A DNA stretch of 40,368 nt from Deltaproteobacteria bacterium (GCA_016218805.1 JACRCW010000083.1:1-40368); one strand, 5' to 3'. Shown: positions 1 through 8,412, numbered from the stretch's first letter. Notes: generated by a model from the letters alone, not told the origin. Numbers and translations are program-made.

Positions 1-263
1 CGCGTGGTCCCGCACGACGACAGACCATTGCTCCCGGTCACCGTCCCGGCGGTGCAGCCGTCCGCCGCCGCGTTGTTGCACACGCCATCAACCGGGCAGT
101 CCCCGTTGAAGCGCGAGCACCCGGTGGCGGTTGTTCCTCCGTAGAGTCCCGCGCAGCTCCACGTGCGCGTGGTCCCGCACGACGACAGACCGTTGCTCCC
201 GGTCACCGTCCCGGCGGTGCAGCCGTCCGCCACCGCGTTGTTGCACGCGCCATCAACCGGGCA
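1..263 (-). repeat. 165-bp tandem repeat inside the Cys-rich lipoprotein gene
   Basis: Positions 1-98 and 166-263 match with only about three mismatches, giving a 165-bp period (55 codons, in frame). The first copy continues outside the window, so the copy number is unknown. The near-identity of the units suggests recent expansion or homogenisation. Confidence 0.85.
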
Positions 264-2267
264 CGTGGCACTGCAACCGCCGCAGTCCGTCGTTCCGGCC
301 GGGCACACACAGGCGCCACCCGGGAGGCTGCACACGTGACCACCCGCCGTACAGTCGGCATCGCTGCAGCAAGTACCGTCGGCAATGCACGCACCGTTGC
401 AGTCGTGCTGGCCGCCGGGGCACTCGCAGGAACCGCCCACGCCGGTGCACAGCTTTCCCCCGGTGCAACTGGCCGCCGTGCTGCAGCAGGTCCCGTTGTT
501 GATGCACGTGCCACCGCAATCATACGTGCCGGCCGCACAGGGACAGGTCGTCGTGGCCGGACAACAGGTCCCGTCGGGAACGCAGCTGCCGCCGCAGTCG
601 TACTGGTTGGACGGGCACGCGCAGGTAGCACCTGGCGCTGCGCACACCATGCCGCCCGTGCACGTGGTGGTGGCGGGGCAGCAACTCCCGTCGGCAATGC
701 AGGTCCCGCTGCAATCGTTGGTACCGGAGGGGCATTCGCAGGCGCTGCCCGGTGCGGGGCACTGGTGGCCGCCCGTGCAGCTCAGCGCGGTGGTGCAGCA
801 CGTTCCCGCGGCAATGCACCCGGTCCCACACGTCACGCCGGCGGCACATGCGCACGTGGCGCCGTCGGCGGGGCACGCCTGGCCGGGCGGGCATTCGTCA
901 GGTTGCGTACAGCACAGGTCCAGCGCGAGGCACACGGCGCCGCACAGCCGCGTCCCCGACGGACACAGGCACGTGTGAGCCTGGCACGTGCGGCCTCCGT
1001 TGCAGTCCACGTCGTCGCAGCAGCCCTCCGTGGCCACGCAGTCCGCACCACAGGCGCGCGTGCCCGGCGCGCACTCACACGTGGGCGCGTTGGCACCCGT
1101 TCCATTCACGCACACGCGTCCGGACGCACAGTCCGTGTCCAGGCAACACGCGCCGCTGGTGGGGACGCATCGCGAAAACGCCGCGCACAGCGCCTGGTCA
1201 GCCGGGCACGCGCACACGCGCGCGGACCCGCCGTCGCCCGGTGGCACGCACTGCTGGCCCGCCGCGCAATCTCCGTCGGCGCAACACCCCGCACCGGCCG
1301 CGCAGGCCCCGTTGCACAGGGATTGTCCCGCGGGGCATTCGCACACGCGCGCCAGGCCGCCGCCGCGCGCAAACGGCGGGGAGCACAGCTGGCCGCCGGT
1401 GCAGTCCGTGTCCAGGCAACAGCTCCCGGACGCCACGCACGTGCCGTTGCATTCGGCGTCACCGGGCTGGCAGGCGCAGGTCTTGTCGCCTCCGGCGGAC
1501 GGCGTCAGACACAGGTGACCGGCCGTGCACTCCGTGTTGTCGCAGCAGGATGCGGCCGGAATGCAGACCCCCGCGCACTCCTTCCCGCCGGGCGGGCAGC
1601 CGCACTGCCCACCGGTGCACTCACCGCCTTCAGGGCACGTGGCGCCCGCATGGGAGCCCGCGCAATCCTCCGCAGCGCCGCAGAACTGCAGCGACGTGGC
1701 GGGGTCCACACAGAACGCCTGGCCGGAGACCGCGTCGGTGCAGGACAACAAACCCGGCGGGCAGCTGTCCGTGCACGTGCCGTTGACGCAGTCCTTGCCC
1801 AGGCACGCGGTCCCCCGGTGGACACCCATGCAGTCCTGGGACGCGCCGCAGAACGTGGTGTCCGTGGCGGGGTCCACGCAGTTGCCGTCGCACCGGATGT
1901 GGCCGGAGGTGCATGTGGCACCGCCGCTGCTGCCTCCGGTTGATGCGCCGTTGCCGCTGCTCCCGCCGCCCGTGCTGCCCGAGAAGGAAACGCCGCCGCT
2001 CCCCGTTGCGGTGCTGGTTGCGCCCGACGTCACCAGGGCCGAGGACCCGCTGGTGCTGACCTGACTGTGGCCGGACCGCGAGGTGGAACCCGAACCGCCG
2101 GTGACCCCGGAAGACCCGCCGCCCACGGCCACGCAGGCTCCATCAATGCACGCGCGGCCCCCGCCGCAGTCGTAGGTCGCATTGCAGGTCTCGGTGTCCG
2201 TTGCGTTCTTCGGACACGCTGACAGGAATGCGGCTCCCAACACGGCCGCCGTCGCCAATCGAGTCAT
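1..2267 (-). CDS. Cys-rich repeat lipoprotein, 3' end beyond window
   Basis: The frame stays open from an ATG at 2267 to the window edge (at least 755 residues), so the C-terminus is missing. GGAGG lies about 6 nt before the start. Residues 1-18 form a lipoprotein signal peptide ending in lipobox LSAC. A Ser/Gly/Thr-rich linker follows. Then come repeated Cys modules: first two copies of the type C-D-G-N-C-V-D-P-x-T-x-x-x-F-C-G-A, then about ten shorter units ending in patterns such as DGTCC, C-TGG-C and CxC. The last part consists of 55-residue units with a W-x-C-x-G-x-x-G-G motif. Disulfide-rich secreted or surface proteins of this kind are common in myxobacteria. It is probably exported and lipid-anchored, but its ligand is unknown. 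Opposite-strand reading frames across this gene are composition artefacts. Confidence 0.85.
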   Translation of the reverse strand, partial: MTRLATAAVLGAAFLSACPKNATDTETCNATYDCGGGRACIDGACVAVGGGSSGVTGGSGSTSRSGHSQVSTSGSSALVTSGATSTATGSGGVSFSGSTGGGSSGNGASTGGSSGGATCTSGHIRCDGNCVDPATDTTFCGASQDCMGVHRGTACLGKDCVNGTCTDSCPPGLLSCTDAVSGQAFCVDPATSLQFCGAAEDCAGSHAGATCPEGGECTGGQCGCPPGGKECAGVCIPAASCCDNTECTAGHLCLTPSAGGDKTCACQPGDAECNGTCVASGSCCLDTDCTGGQLCSPPFARGGGLARVCECPAGQSLCNGACAAGAGCCADGDCAAGQQCVPPGDGGSARVCACPADQALCAAFSRCVPTSGACCLDTDCASGRVCVNGTGANAPTCECAPGTRACGADCVATEGCCDDVDCNGGRTCQAHTCLCPSGTRLCGAVCLALDLCCTQPDECPPGQACPADGATCACAAGVTCGTGCIAAGTCCTTALSCTGGHQCPAPGSACECPSGTNDCSGTCIADGSCCPATTTCTGGMVCAAPGATCACPSNQYDCGGSCVPDGTCCPATTTCPCAAGTYDCGGTCINNGTCCSTAASCTGGKLCTGVGGSCECPGGQHDCNGACIADGTCCSDADCTAGGHVCSLPGGACVCPAGTTDCGGCSATCPVDGACNNAVADGCTAGTVTGSNGLSSCGTTRTWSCAGLYGGTTATGCSRFNGDCPVDGVCNNAAADGCTAGTVTGSNGLSSCGTT

Positions 2268-2550
2268 GCCTTCCCTCCGGTTCAAAGCGCTCACACTGGT
2301 TCCCGCTGCCCGGTGATGCAAGCGGTGCCGACGGGCGGGGCCGTACGTCAGTGTCTGCGGGCCCCAACCGCCCATGCGAAAAGGCAGGCCCGGCGGCGAA
2401 CGCGCGACCATCGAAGGCGCCCTGAGGTCCGGCAGCGCGTGCGACCGCACCTTCCCCAGTGCTCCGTATTGTGAGCCTCGGCGTCACGCAGTACGTTCGG
2501 TGCCCGCGCGGTCAGTTGTCCGCGCGTCACTCCCGCAACGGACGGCTTCC

Positions 2551-2982
2551 ATGCAACGCGCTCTGGTCGCTTTCGGTGGCATCATTCTCGCCGCCGCTGT
2601 CTTCTTCGTCACCATTGAGTCGCGCCTCCTGCTCCGCCAGGACGCGGACGGCGTCCTCGCCGTGCACCAGTCTGTGGTGGGGAGCGAGCGGAAGGAGCGC
2701 ATCACCGCGCTGCACTTCGAGCCCGGTTGCGTGCTGGCGGCAGATGGGCCCGGGGGACGGGCGGTGCTCCGCAAGGCCGGCTCGCCCAGGCCGTGTGCGG
2801 TGCTCGCCAAGGGGGCGGAGGCCGGCAGGGCGTTCCTCGCCGCGCCGTCTGGGGAGTTGGTGTTGTGGCAAGCACCGTGGCGCGCCCTGGGCGGGATCAA
2901 CTTTGTGGTGCTGATTGGCCTCGCCGCATGGGTGGGCTGGCAGCGCAGGCAGCGCCCAGGAGGCCTCCCGGAGCACGCCTGA
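2551..2982 (+). CDS. small membrane protein of unknown function
   Basis: This 143-residue protein has two predicted membrane segments, about residues 4-20 and 109-126, with a roughly 85-residue region between them containing two Cys. The C-terminus is short and basic. I do not recognise a family. The frame could open further upstream at 2374, but that stretch is Arg/Pro-rich and looks untranslated, so the ATG immediately before the first hydrophobic segment was preferred. The ribosome-binding site is weak (GGACGG). The gene is divergent from the Cys-rich lipoprotein. The 283-nt gap between them (2268-2550) holds no other gene that I can support. Confidence 0.6.
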   Translation: MQRALVAFGGIILAAAVFFVTIESRLLLRQDADGVLAVHQSVVGSERKERITALHFEPGCVLAADGPGGRAVLRKAGSPRPCAVLAKGAEAGRAFLAAPSGELVLWQAPWRALGGINFVVLIGLAAWVGWQRRQRPGGLPEHA

Positions 2983-3135
2983 CGGGAGGGCGCCTGGTTT
3001 CCTGATAGGCGTCCTTTGTGACTTTGATGACGCTCACCGGGCGGATGACGCGCCAGCTCACGGAGCACCGGATGAACGGGACGTGGAGCGACAGCAGGAC
3101 CGCGCCCACCTGGCAACACCGTAGGAGGGAAGTCC

Positions 3136-3615
3136 ATGGGGAAGACCAAGATGACGACGCCACCGTCCAAGCGCGCGGCCAGGACCAAGGGACCCCCAAG
3201 GTCCACCAAGCCGGCGCTCCTCACCGGCGGCAACCCTCAAATCGCCAAGGCCGACGGCGACACCCCCGTGCAGGCCTACATCGCAGCCATGCCGGGGTGG
3301 AAGAGCGACGTGGGCCGCCGCCTCGACGCGATCATTGCGCGCGCGGTCCCCGGCGTGCGGAAGGCCGTCAAATGGAACTCGCCCTTTTATGGCGTTGAGG
3401 GCCAGGGCTGGTTCCTCAGCCTCCACACCTTCACCCGCTACGTGAAGGTGACCTTCTTTCAGGGCGCGCTGATGCGTCCCGTTCCGCCCGGAGGCACGGC
3501 CAAGGACGCGCGCTGGATTGACATCCATGAGGACGGCTTCAACGAAGCCCAGATGACGACGTGGGTCCGGCAGGCGGCCGCACTGCCGGGCTGGAAGCTG
3601 GGCTCCACACCGTAG
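3136..3615 (+). CDS. DUF1801 domain protein
   Basis: The 159-residue product has a Lys/Arg/Pro-rich N-terminal tail of about 30 residues and then a DUF1801 (YdhG-like) domain. Recognisable elements are the P-V-Q-A-Y-I-A-A-M-P-G-W start, the A-V-K-W-N-S-P-F-Y-G motif near residues 77-86, and the F-L-S-L-H-T-F / V-K-V-T-F-F-Q-G strand pair. The family is a small alpha/beta fold of unclear function, often seen next to stress or regulatory genes. A strong ribosome-binding site (AGGAGGGA) lies 5-6 nt before the ATG. The gene is monocistronic here. The basic tail is longer than in many relatives. Confidence 0.8.
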   Translation: MGKTKMTTPPSKRAARTKGPPRSTKPALLTGGNPQIAKADGDTPVQAYIAAMPGWKSDVGRRLDAIIARAVPGVRKAVKWNSPFYGVEGQGWFLSLHTFTRYVKVTFFQGALMRPVPPGGTAKDARWIDIHEDGFNEAQMTTWVRQAAALPGWKLGSTP

Positions 3616-3692
3616 TCAGCGCCGTGGTGCCGGTACCGCAGCGGTTCAGTCAGGGGACCCCGCGCCCCCACGGCCCAACTCCACCGCGCGAA

Positions 3693-3856
3693 TCAGCGAC
3701 GTGGCGGCGGAGGGGAACCCTCCCGCGCGTGCGGCGTGGCGGCGCGTTCGCCGTCGGTCAACAGGACCAGGTACGCCTTGAGGAGCGTTTCTGCCTTCTG
3801 CAGGTGGGTCAGCGCTCCCGCGGCCCCAGCGTCTGCGTATCCAAACGTGTTGCCAT
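3693..3856 (-). pseudogene. small ORF separated from its start by one base
   Basis: An ATG at 3856-3854 is preceded by GGGAG but runs into a stop after 15 codons. In the next frame, from 3854 to the TGA at 3693, there is an open 53-residue reading with strongly protein-like content (GNTFGYADAG, then LTHLQKAETLLKAYL). No usable start exists in that frame before an upstream stop. Adding one G after the ATG would join start and body into a 54-residue helical protein. The family is unknown. This is either a real frameshift or a missing base in the assembly. Confidence 0.45.
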
Positions 3857-3976
3857 GGTTGCTCTCCCAGGTTGTGGGTGACGTGCAGCGGGACGATTCA
3901 GCGGCCCCCGCAGGTGGCGTCCATCCGCCGGGTCAGACGTTCTGTTGCCCGGGCCCCGTTTGGTAGCGTGTGCGCG

Positions 3977-4855
3977 GTGGAACCCTTCTTTGGCCCGGTA
4001 CCCGGGCCCCTGTCTCCACGCGCAGAGCAGCAACTGGCGGCGGTGCTGGAAGGCCTTGCGTTGCAGCCGCCCGGCGACCCCTACCGCGCGTGCCGCTGGC
4101 TGATGGCCCAAATGGACCAGGTGTTCCATGGGGTCGGCGCCTCCGTCGGGTTCGCGGTACGGCACGGTGAAGAGACCACCACCCGGGCGCCAGGACGCGT
4201 GTTCGGCTGGTCACCCGGGCTGTTTGTTCATGGCGATGAGGTGGCGCACCGCGTGGAGATGACGCTGGACATCCTGCGCCAGCGTGATTTTGTCGAGGAT
4301 GATGTCACCCGCGACCGGATGCGCGCCGCCGGCCGGGTCCGCGTGTATGTGTGCCGCGGGTACAACCAACATTCGCCGCTGCCGGACGGGTTGGAGGGCG
4401 CCATTCTCCGGCGGTTGCGGCTGGCGGACCGCATGACCGTCCACATTCCGCTGGCTCCGCACGTGGAAGGCGTCCTGATGGTGGACCGGAAACGTGCACC
4501 GGTCTTTTCGCCCCAGGATGCCTGGCTGGCCTTCACGCTCCAGCGCTACGCGGTGGCCTGTCTGCGCAGCCTGGCGCGTGCGTGCGGCTACCTGGATGCG
4601 GTGGCGCCGCTGACCCCGCGCGAGCGCGACGTTGTGCGCCTGTTGCTGACGGGTCAGCGCGAGCGGGATGTGGCCCACGCGCTGGGCATGACGCCGAGCG
4701 CGCTCCACGAGCGGGTGAAGGAGGTCTACGGGAAGTTCCAGGTGACCAGCCGTCCGGAGTTGATGGCCCTCTGGCTCACCGGTGCCGCGCCGCGCCCCCC
4801 GGAGGTCCCTCCCCGCCGTCGCGGCGCCGGACGCAAGCCGGCCCACGGGGCGTAG
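3977..4855 (+). CDS. LuxR-type transcriptional regulator
   Basis: The C-terminal part is a clear LuxR/GerE helix-turn-helix: L-T-P-R-E-R-D-V-V-R-L-L-L, then A-L-G-M-T-P-S-A-L-H-E-R-V and V-Y-G-K-F-Q-V-T-S-R. The preceding roughly 200 residues are a probable ligand or signal-sensing domain that I cannot assign; there is no clear receiver or autoinducer-binding motif. A Pro/Arg/Lys-rich tail follows the HTH. GTG at 3977 is used as start because upstream sequence in the same frame looks non-coding and overlaps the opposing small ORF. GTG at 3968 is an equal alternative. It converges on the lipoprotein gene that ends at 4878, and its targets are unknown. Confidence 0.78.
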   Translation: MEPFFGPVPGPLSPRAEQQLAAVLEGLALQPPGDPYRACRWLMAQMDQVFHGVGASVGFAVRHGEETTTRAPGRVFGWSPGLFVHGDEVAHRVEMTLDILRQRDFVEDDVTRDRMRAAGRVRVYVCRGYNQHSPLPDGLEGAILRRLRLADRMTVHIPLAPHVEGVLMVDRKRAPVFSPQDAWLAFTLQRYAVACLRSLARACGYLDAVAPLTPRERDVVRLLLTGQRERDVAHALGMTPSALHERVKEVYGKFQVTSRPELMALWLTGAAPRPPEVPPRRRGAGRKPAHGA

Positions 4856-4877
4856 AGCCGTTCTCCGGCCATTGCGC

Positions 4878-6092
4878 CTACGGGCAGAAGTTCTCAGACC
4901 TGAGGTAGGCGTGGATGGCGTGCGTGGTCAGGTTGGGGTCACACCCAGGCTGACCGGCGGGCGGCGGCACGGGGCAGGTCACGTTGAAGCGGAACACGTA
5001 GTCGCCGTCAAAGCGGCACGAGCCGGCCGGCGTCATGGTGAGATTGAAATACTGCCGGCACTTGTTGTTGGCGTCCGGGCAGATGCGGCCATTGGGCTCT
5101 TCCACAAAACTGTTGAGCGTGAACACCGCGCTGAAATCCACCGTATCCGGCGTGAGGACGTAGGGCAGCGCGGAGAGCGTCCCCAGCTGAACAAAGGCCG
5201 GGTCACCGGTGTTGGCCGGGGAGACCTGCTGGGTGATGGCCGCGTTCACGCGGAACGGGGCAATCTGGACGTCAAAGGTGCCGCAGAAGTTCTCCGAGGA
5301 GAGGCTGGGCGTCACCTGGAAGGTGGTGAATGTGGGGTTGATGCGCGCGCAGTCACCGCCCGATGCACAGGAGACGTCAAACGTCATGGGGTACTCGCCG
5401 TTGAACCGGCAGGCGCCCGCGTCATGCATGCGGACATCAAAGTACTGCCGGCAACGGGTGTTGTTGGTGCCGGTGGGGCATACCCGCTGGGTGAGGTCTT
5501 CGGACACGTCAATGAGCACAAACCCGGGCGGGATGGTGACCTGGGGGTTGGTGAGCAACACCGGGTAATAGGACAGGGTTCCAAGCTGGAAGGTCACCGG
5601 GTCGTTGATCCCCAGCGGGCTCAACTGCGCCGTGATGGCAGCGTTCACGGTGGTGGGGGCATAGCTCGGTCCAGCGCTGGAGCTGCCGGAGCCGCCGTTG
5701 CTGGATGCACCGTTTCCGCTGGACGCGCCGGTGCTGCTGGCCACGGTGTTGGACGCGCTGGTGCCAACCGAACCGCCGGTGCTGCTGGCCACGGTGCTGG
5801 ACGAGCTGGTGCCAACCGAACCGCCGGTGCTGCTGGCCACGGTGTTGGACGTGCTGGTGCCACCCGAACCGCCGGTGCTGCTGGATGACGCAGCAAGGCT
5901 GGCGGGTGACGAGGAGGACGAGGGTGCGCTTGTGGTGGTGGCGGCCGATGCGCTCTGGCCTGAGGAGCCTGTGGTGGAGCTGCTGTTGGACGCCCCTCCG
6001 GTGGAGCTGCTGGATGAGTTGTCACCGGACTCACCGGTGCAACCCCAGGCGGAGAACAGTGCCGACATCATGACCAGGGACAGCCGTTTCAT
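4878..6092 (-). CDS. lipoprotein with duplicated Cys-containing domain and Ser/Gly/Thr linker
   Basis: The start is the ATG at 6092, preceded by GGAGG at 6 nt. Upstream sequence in the same frame is spurious. The signal peptide ends in lipobox AWGC. About 125 residues of low-complexity Ser/Thr/Gly/Ala follow, partly built from 16-residue repeats. The C-terminal half holds two homologous domains of about 120 residues. Each begins V-N-A-A-I-T-x-Q, contains D-P-x-x-x-Q-L-G-T-L-S, C-R-Q-Y-F, C-R-F-x-G-x-Y and ends S-E-N-F-C. Conserved Cys pairs imply disulfides. It is probably a surface-exposed outer-membrane lipoprotein whose linker holds the double domain away from the membrane. No known family was recognised. 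Confidence 0.85.
   Translation of the reverse strand: MKRLSLVMMSALFSAWGCTGESGDNSSSSSTGGASNSSSTTGSSGQSASAATTTSAPSSSSSPASLAASSSSTGGSGGTSTSNTVASSTGGSVGTSSSSTVASSTGGSVGTSASNTVASSTGASSGNGASSNGGSGSSSAGPSYAPTTVNAAITAQLSPLGINDPVTFQLGTLSYYPVLLTNPQVTIPPGFVLIDVSEDLTQRVCPTGTNNTRCRQYFDVRMHDAGACRFNGEYPMTFDVSCASGGDCARINPTFTTFQVTPSLSSENFCGTFDVQIAPFRVNAAITQQVSPANTGDPAFVQLGTLSALPYVLTPDTVDFSAVFTLNSFVEEPNGRICPDANNKCRQYFNLTMTPAGSCRFDGDYVFRFNVTCPVPPPAGQPGCDPNLTTHAIHAYLRSENFCP
5731..5874 (-). repeat. three 48-bp tandem repeats in linker of lipoprotein gene
   Basis: Units lie at 5731-5778, 5779-5826 and 5827-5874, followed by about 10 bp of a fourth. They differ at only a few positions and preserve the frame (16 residues each, of the type G-G-S-V-G-T-S-x-S-x-T-V-A-S-S-T). 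This is a minisatellite-like coding repeat able to change linker length. Confidence 0.9.
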
Positions 6093-6538
6093 GGTGTGCC
6101 TCCATGTCTTTCGGGTTGTGTGCGAGTGCGGCAACAGACAACGGTTGCGGAACCGACGACCAGTCCTTTTCAGGAGGGGAGCGCCAAGATCCCGTCGGGC
6201 CAACACGGACGCACCCCGGAGGAGTTCCGCTCTGGGGACTGTCTCAGAAATGCGCCTGACGCCCCCTGCCAGAGTCACGCGCAGGGTCTGCCCGCACGGC
6301 GTGCCACCGCGCCATCCCGGCGCATGAGCGGAGTCATGGACCGGTCCGGTTCCTCGGCCGTTGTTCCGCGCTCCACGGTGACCGCCGCGGCGTCATGGTG
6401 CAGCAGAGCGATCAGCGCCGGCAGGCCGTCCGCACAGGGGCGCTCCTGCTCTCCTCCTGGGGCCCAACCTCGCATTGGCCAGGTGAAGGCGCGGCGATTG
6501 CCGCGATTTCTCCGCCAACCTGCGCAACCCCGTGCCGG
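6093..6538. other. 445-nt region with one possible small ORF
   Basis: The 5' flank of the duplicated-domain lipoprotein lies on the right side of its start. The rest lies downstream of the uridine kinase. No RNA, repeat or convincing terminator was seen. The plus-strand open frame across it has no ribosome-binding site and poor composition. The only candidate gene is the minus-strand ORF at 6275-6475. Confidence 0.5.
6275..6475 (-). CDS. possible small protein downstream of uridine kinase
   Basis: A 66-residue ORF starts with ATG 63 nt after the uridine kinase stop on the same strand. Codons in its middle have high G/C in third positions, and the segment GLPALIALLHHDAAAV looks protein-like. 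There is no clear ribosome-binding site and no recognisable domain, so it may be untranslated 3' sequence. Confidence 0.3.
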   Translation of the reverse strand: MRGWAPGGEQERPCADGLPALIALLHHDAAAVTVERGTTAEEPDRSMTPLMRRDGAVARRAGRPCA

Positions 6539-7198
6539 CTAGCCTTCCACCGGCGGCAGGCTCCCCATCCCCGGCTCGGCGCGGCCTTCCACGGCGGCGC
6601 GCAGGCCGGCGGCCACCATCGCCACGGCCACGTCGTTGAGGCCTTCGTTGGGGATGACCACGTCCGCGTGGCGGCGGGAGGGCCACACGTACTGCAGGTG
6701 CATGGGCCGCACGGTGCGGAAGTACTGGTCCAGCACCTGGTCCACGGAGCGGCCGCGCTCATGGATGTCACGAACCAGGCGGCGGCCCAGGCGCACGTCC
6801 GCGTCATTGTCCACAAACACCTTGGCGGTCATGCGGTCCCGCAGCGCGGCGTCATGCAGGGCCATGATGCCTTCCAGGATGATGATGGGTGCGCTGGGCA
6901 ACGGCGTCACCTCCACCATCCGCACGCTCTCCACAAAGTTGTACAGCGGCTTGTCCACGGCGTGGCCGGCCAGCAGTGCGTCCACGTGGCGGTTGACCAG
7001 CGGCCAGTCAAACGCGTCCGGGTGGTCAAAGTTGAACTGCTTGCGCTCGTCCGGCGGGACGTCGCTGTTGTCCAGGTAGTAGCTGTCCAGGTCCATGATG
7101 ACGGCGGAATCACGCGGCAGGTGCGCCATGATCTTGCGTGCCACGGTGGTCTTGCCGGAGCCCGTGCCACCCGCGATTCCCACCAGCACCCGCCGCAC
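6539..7198 (-). CDS. udk: uridine kinase
   Basis: The 219-residue protein begins with a P-loop, G-G-T-G-S-G-K-T-T (about residues 10-18). It continues with D-L-D-S-Y-Y (about 36-41), F-D-H-P-D-A-F-D (about 57-64) and I-I-L-E-G-I-M-A-L (about 105-113), all typical of uridine/cytidine kinases that phosphorylate uridine and cytidine with ATP or GTP in pyrimidine salvage. The start is GTG at 7198, with GGGGAGG about 10 nt before it. It lies 23 nt after the nadD stop, so the two are probably co-transcribed. Length is normal for the family, with a short Pro/Gly-rich C-terminal extension. Confidence 0.9.
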   Translation of the reverse strand: MRRVLVGIAGGTGSGKTTVARKIMAHLPRDSAVIMDLDSYYLDNSDVPPDERKQFNFDHPDAFDWPLVNRHVDALLAGHAVDKPLYNFVESVRMVEVTPLPSAPIIILEGIMALHDAALRDRMTAKVFVDNDADVRLGRRLVRDIHERGRSVDQVLDQYFRTVRPMHLQYVWPSRRHADVVIPNEGLNDVAVAMVAAGLRAAVEGRAEPGMGSLPPVEG

Positions 7199-7221
7199 TG
7201 CGCGTGGACCTCCCCGGGCGC

Positions 7222-7770
7222 TCAGCCAGCCCGGCGATAGAGACCGTGGCGGGTGACGTAGTCCACCACGGCGCGGTCCAGAAGGTGGTCCACGGCGCCG
7301 CCCGTTTCAAGCAGCGCGCGCACCTGCGTGGATGAGACCTCCGGCAGCACCAGCCCGCCCACGTCAGGGAAGCCGCCGCGGCCCATGACCACCAGGCCGG
7401 TGGTGGCCCGGATCTCCTCCCAGCCCTTCCACCGGACGGTCTCCGGCAGGATGTCCGCGCCGATCACCAGGGACAGTTCCACGCCCTGGATGCGTGCCCG
7501 CAACGCGCGCAACGTCTCCACCGTCCGGGTGGGGCGCGGCAGCTCCGCCTCCAGCGTGCTCACCTTGGCCCGCCCGCCAAAGTGGCGCACGGCCAGCTCC
7601 GCCATGGCCACGCGGTGGTGGAAGTCCGCCAGCGGCTTGCCAAACGCATGCTCCGGCACCGGCATGACCCACACCTCATCCACCGGCTGCGTGGCCAGCA
7701 CCCACGTCACCGCCAGCTGGTGGGCAACGTGCGGCGGGTTGAAGCTGCCACCGTAGACGGCAATGCGCAT
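7222..7770 (-). CDS. nadD: nicotinate-nucleotide adenylyltransferase
   Basis: This enzyme converts nicotinate mononucleotide and ATP to deamido-NAD in NAD synthesis. The sequence shows the nucleotidyltransferase motif G-G-S-F-N-P-P-H-V-A-H near the N-terminus (about residues 7-17), the G-A-D segment in the middle and the late S-S-T-Q-V-R motif. ATG at 7770 puts the first beta strand (M-R-I-A-V-Y-G-G-S-F) at the usual position; a GTG four codons upstream (7782) is also possible. It sits between the metallophosphoesterase-like gene (24-nt gap) and udk (23-nt gap), forming a compact leftward operon of nucleotide and cofactor metabolism. Confidence 0.92.
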   Translation of the reverse strand: MRIAVYGGSFNPPHVAHQLAVTWVLATQPVDEVWVMPVPEHAFGKPLADFHHRVAMAELAVRHFGGRAKVSTLEAELPRPTRTVETLRALRARIQGVELSLVIGADILPETVRWKGWEEIRATTGLVVMGRGGFPDVGGLVLPEVSSTQVRALLETGGAVDHLLDRAVVDYVTRHGLYRRAG

Positions 7771-7794
7771 GGCGGGCGGCACTGTACCCCTGCC

Positions 7795-8412
7795 TCACTT
7801 GACGGAGAACTTGGTGCCGCCGCCCACGGTGAGCCCTTCGCGGGACCGCTCGCGCCCGTCCAGATCATGGAACGCCACCGTGATGGACGGGCCCTGCAGG
7901 TCCAGCACGCCCACGGTGGGCTCGTCACCGGTCACGCTGCCGGGGGTGACAAACGCGCGCGGCCCAATGCGCACCACCGCGGCCTTGCGGCTGCGTCCGT
8001 GCAGGATCAGGTGCGCGTTGGCAATGTCCTCCCGGTTGAGGTCCCCCTTGTTGTGCACCAGCAGGCACAACGTGTTGCCCAGCATCTCCATCACCTTCTG
8101 CTCGTCAGCCGGCGCGCCGGTGCCCTTCTCGGCCACGCGCACCACGTCATCACGCGGGGCCGCGTGCGCCTGCCCCGCGGCGGCGTCCGCGGCCAGCGCG
8201 CCCAGCATCAGGGAGACCAGGTCCCCCTCCGTGCTCGGCGGCGGCGGCGGGGCGGCCGCTTCCGCGGTGGCCTCCTGGCACGCGTCCACATCCGCCCAGT
8301 TGCCGCCCAGGAAGAACACCCGTTCACAGTGCAGCGTGTCCACCAGCAGCCGGATGGCACGCGTCAGCGCCGCGATGTCCCCGCCGCTGTCCGCCGCCAA
8401 CCCGATGCGCAT
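7795..8412 (-). CDS. degenerate metallophosphoesterase-like protein
   Basis: The 205-residue protein begins M-R-I-G-L-A-A-D-S-G-G-D-I-A-A-L and later has V-F-F-L-G-G-N, then L-I-L-H-G-R-S-R and F-V-T-P-G-S-V-T-G. This is the layout of YfcE/MJ0936-type phosphodiesterases (D-x-H-G-N, G-D, G-H-T-H, N-P-G-S), but the metal ligands are replaced: DSGG for DxHG, GGN for GD, and HGRSR for HGHTH. I infer the fold is kept and catalysis lost or changed. An Ala/Pro-rich insertion (about residues 73-110) is also unusual. The start at 8412 is set by the first strand; no strong ribosome-binding site is visible. It is the first gene of the unit with nadD and udk. Confidence 0.7.
   Translation of the reverse strand: MRIGLAADSGGDIAALTRAIRLLVDTLHCERVFFLGGNWADVDACQEATAEAAAPPPPPSTEGDLVSLMLGALAADAAAGQAHAAPRDDVVRVAEKGTGAPADEQKVMEMLGNTLCLLVHNKGDLNREDIANAHLILHGRSRKAAVVRIGPRAFVTPGSVTGDEPTVGVLDLQGPSITVAFHDLDGRERSREGLTVGGGTKFSVK

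Noticed and set aside
336..1943. 535-codon plus-strand frame
   Set aside because: It is antisense to the Cys-rich lipoprotein, Ala/Arg/Gly-rich with no domain or ribosome-binding site; the open frame is due to high GC.
2374..2550. N-terminal extension of the small membrane protein
   Set aside because: Arg/Pro-rich, no ribosome-binding site, and it would bury the first membrane segment behind an unlikely leader.
5731..5874. Possible CRISPR-like array
   Set aside because: The 48-bp units are contiguous without spacers and keep the reading frame of the lipoprotein linker.
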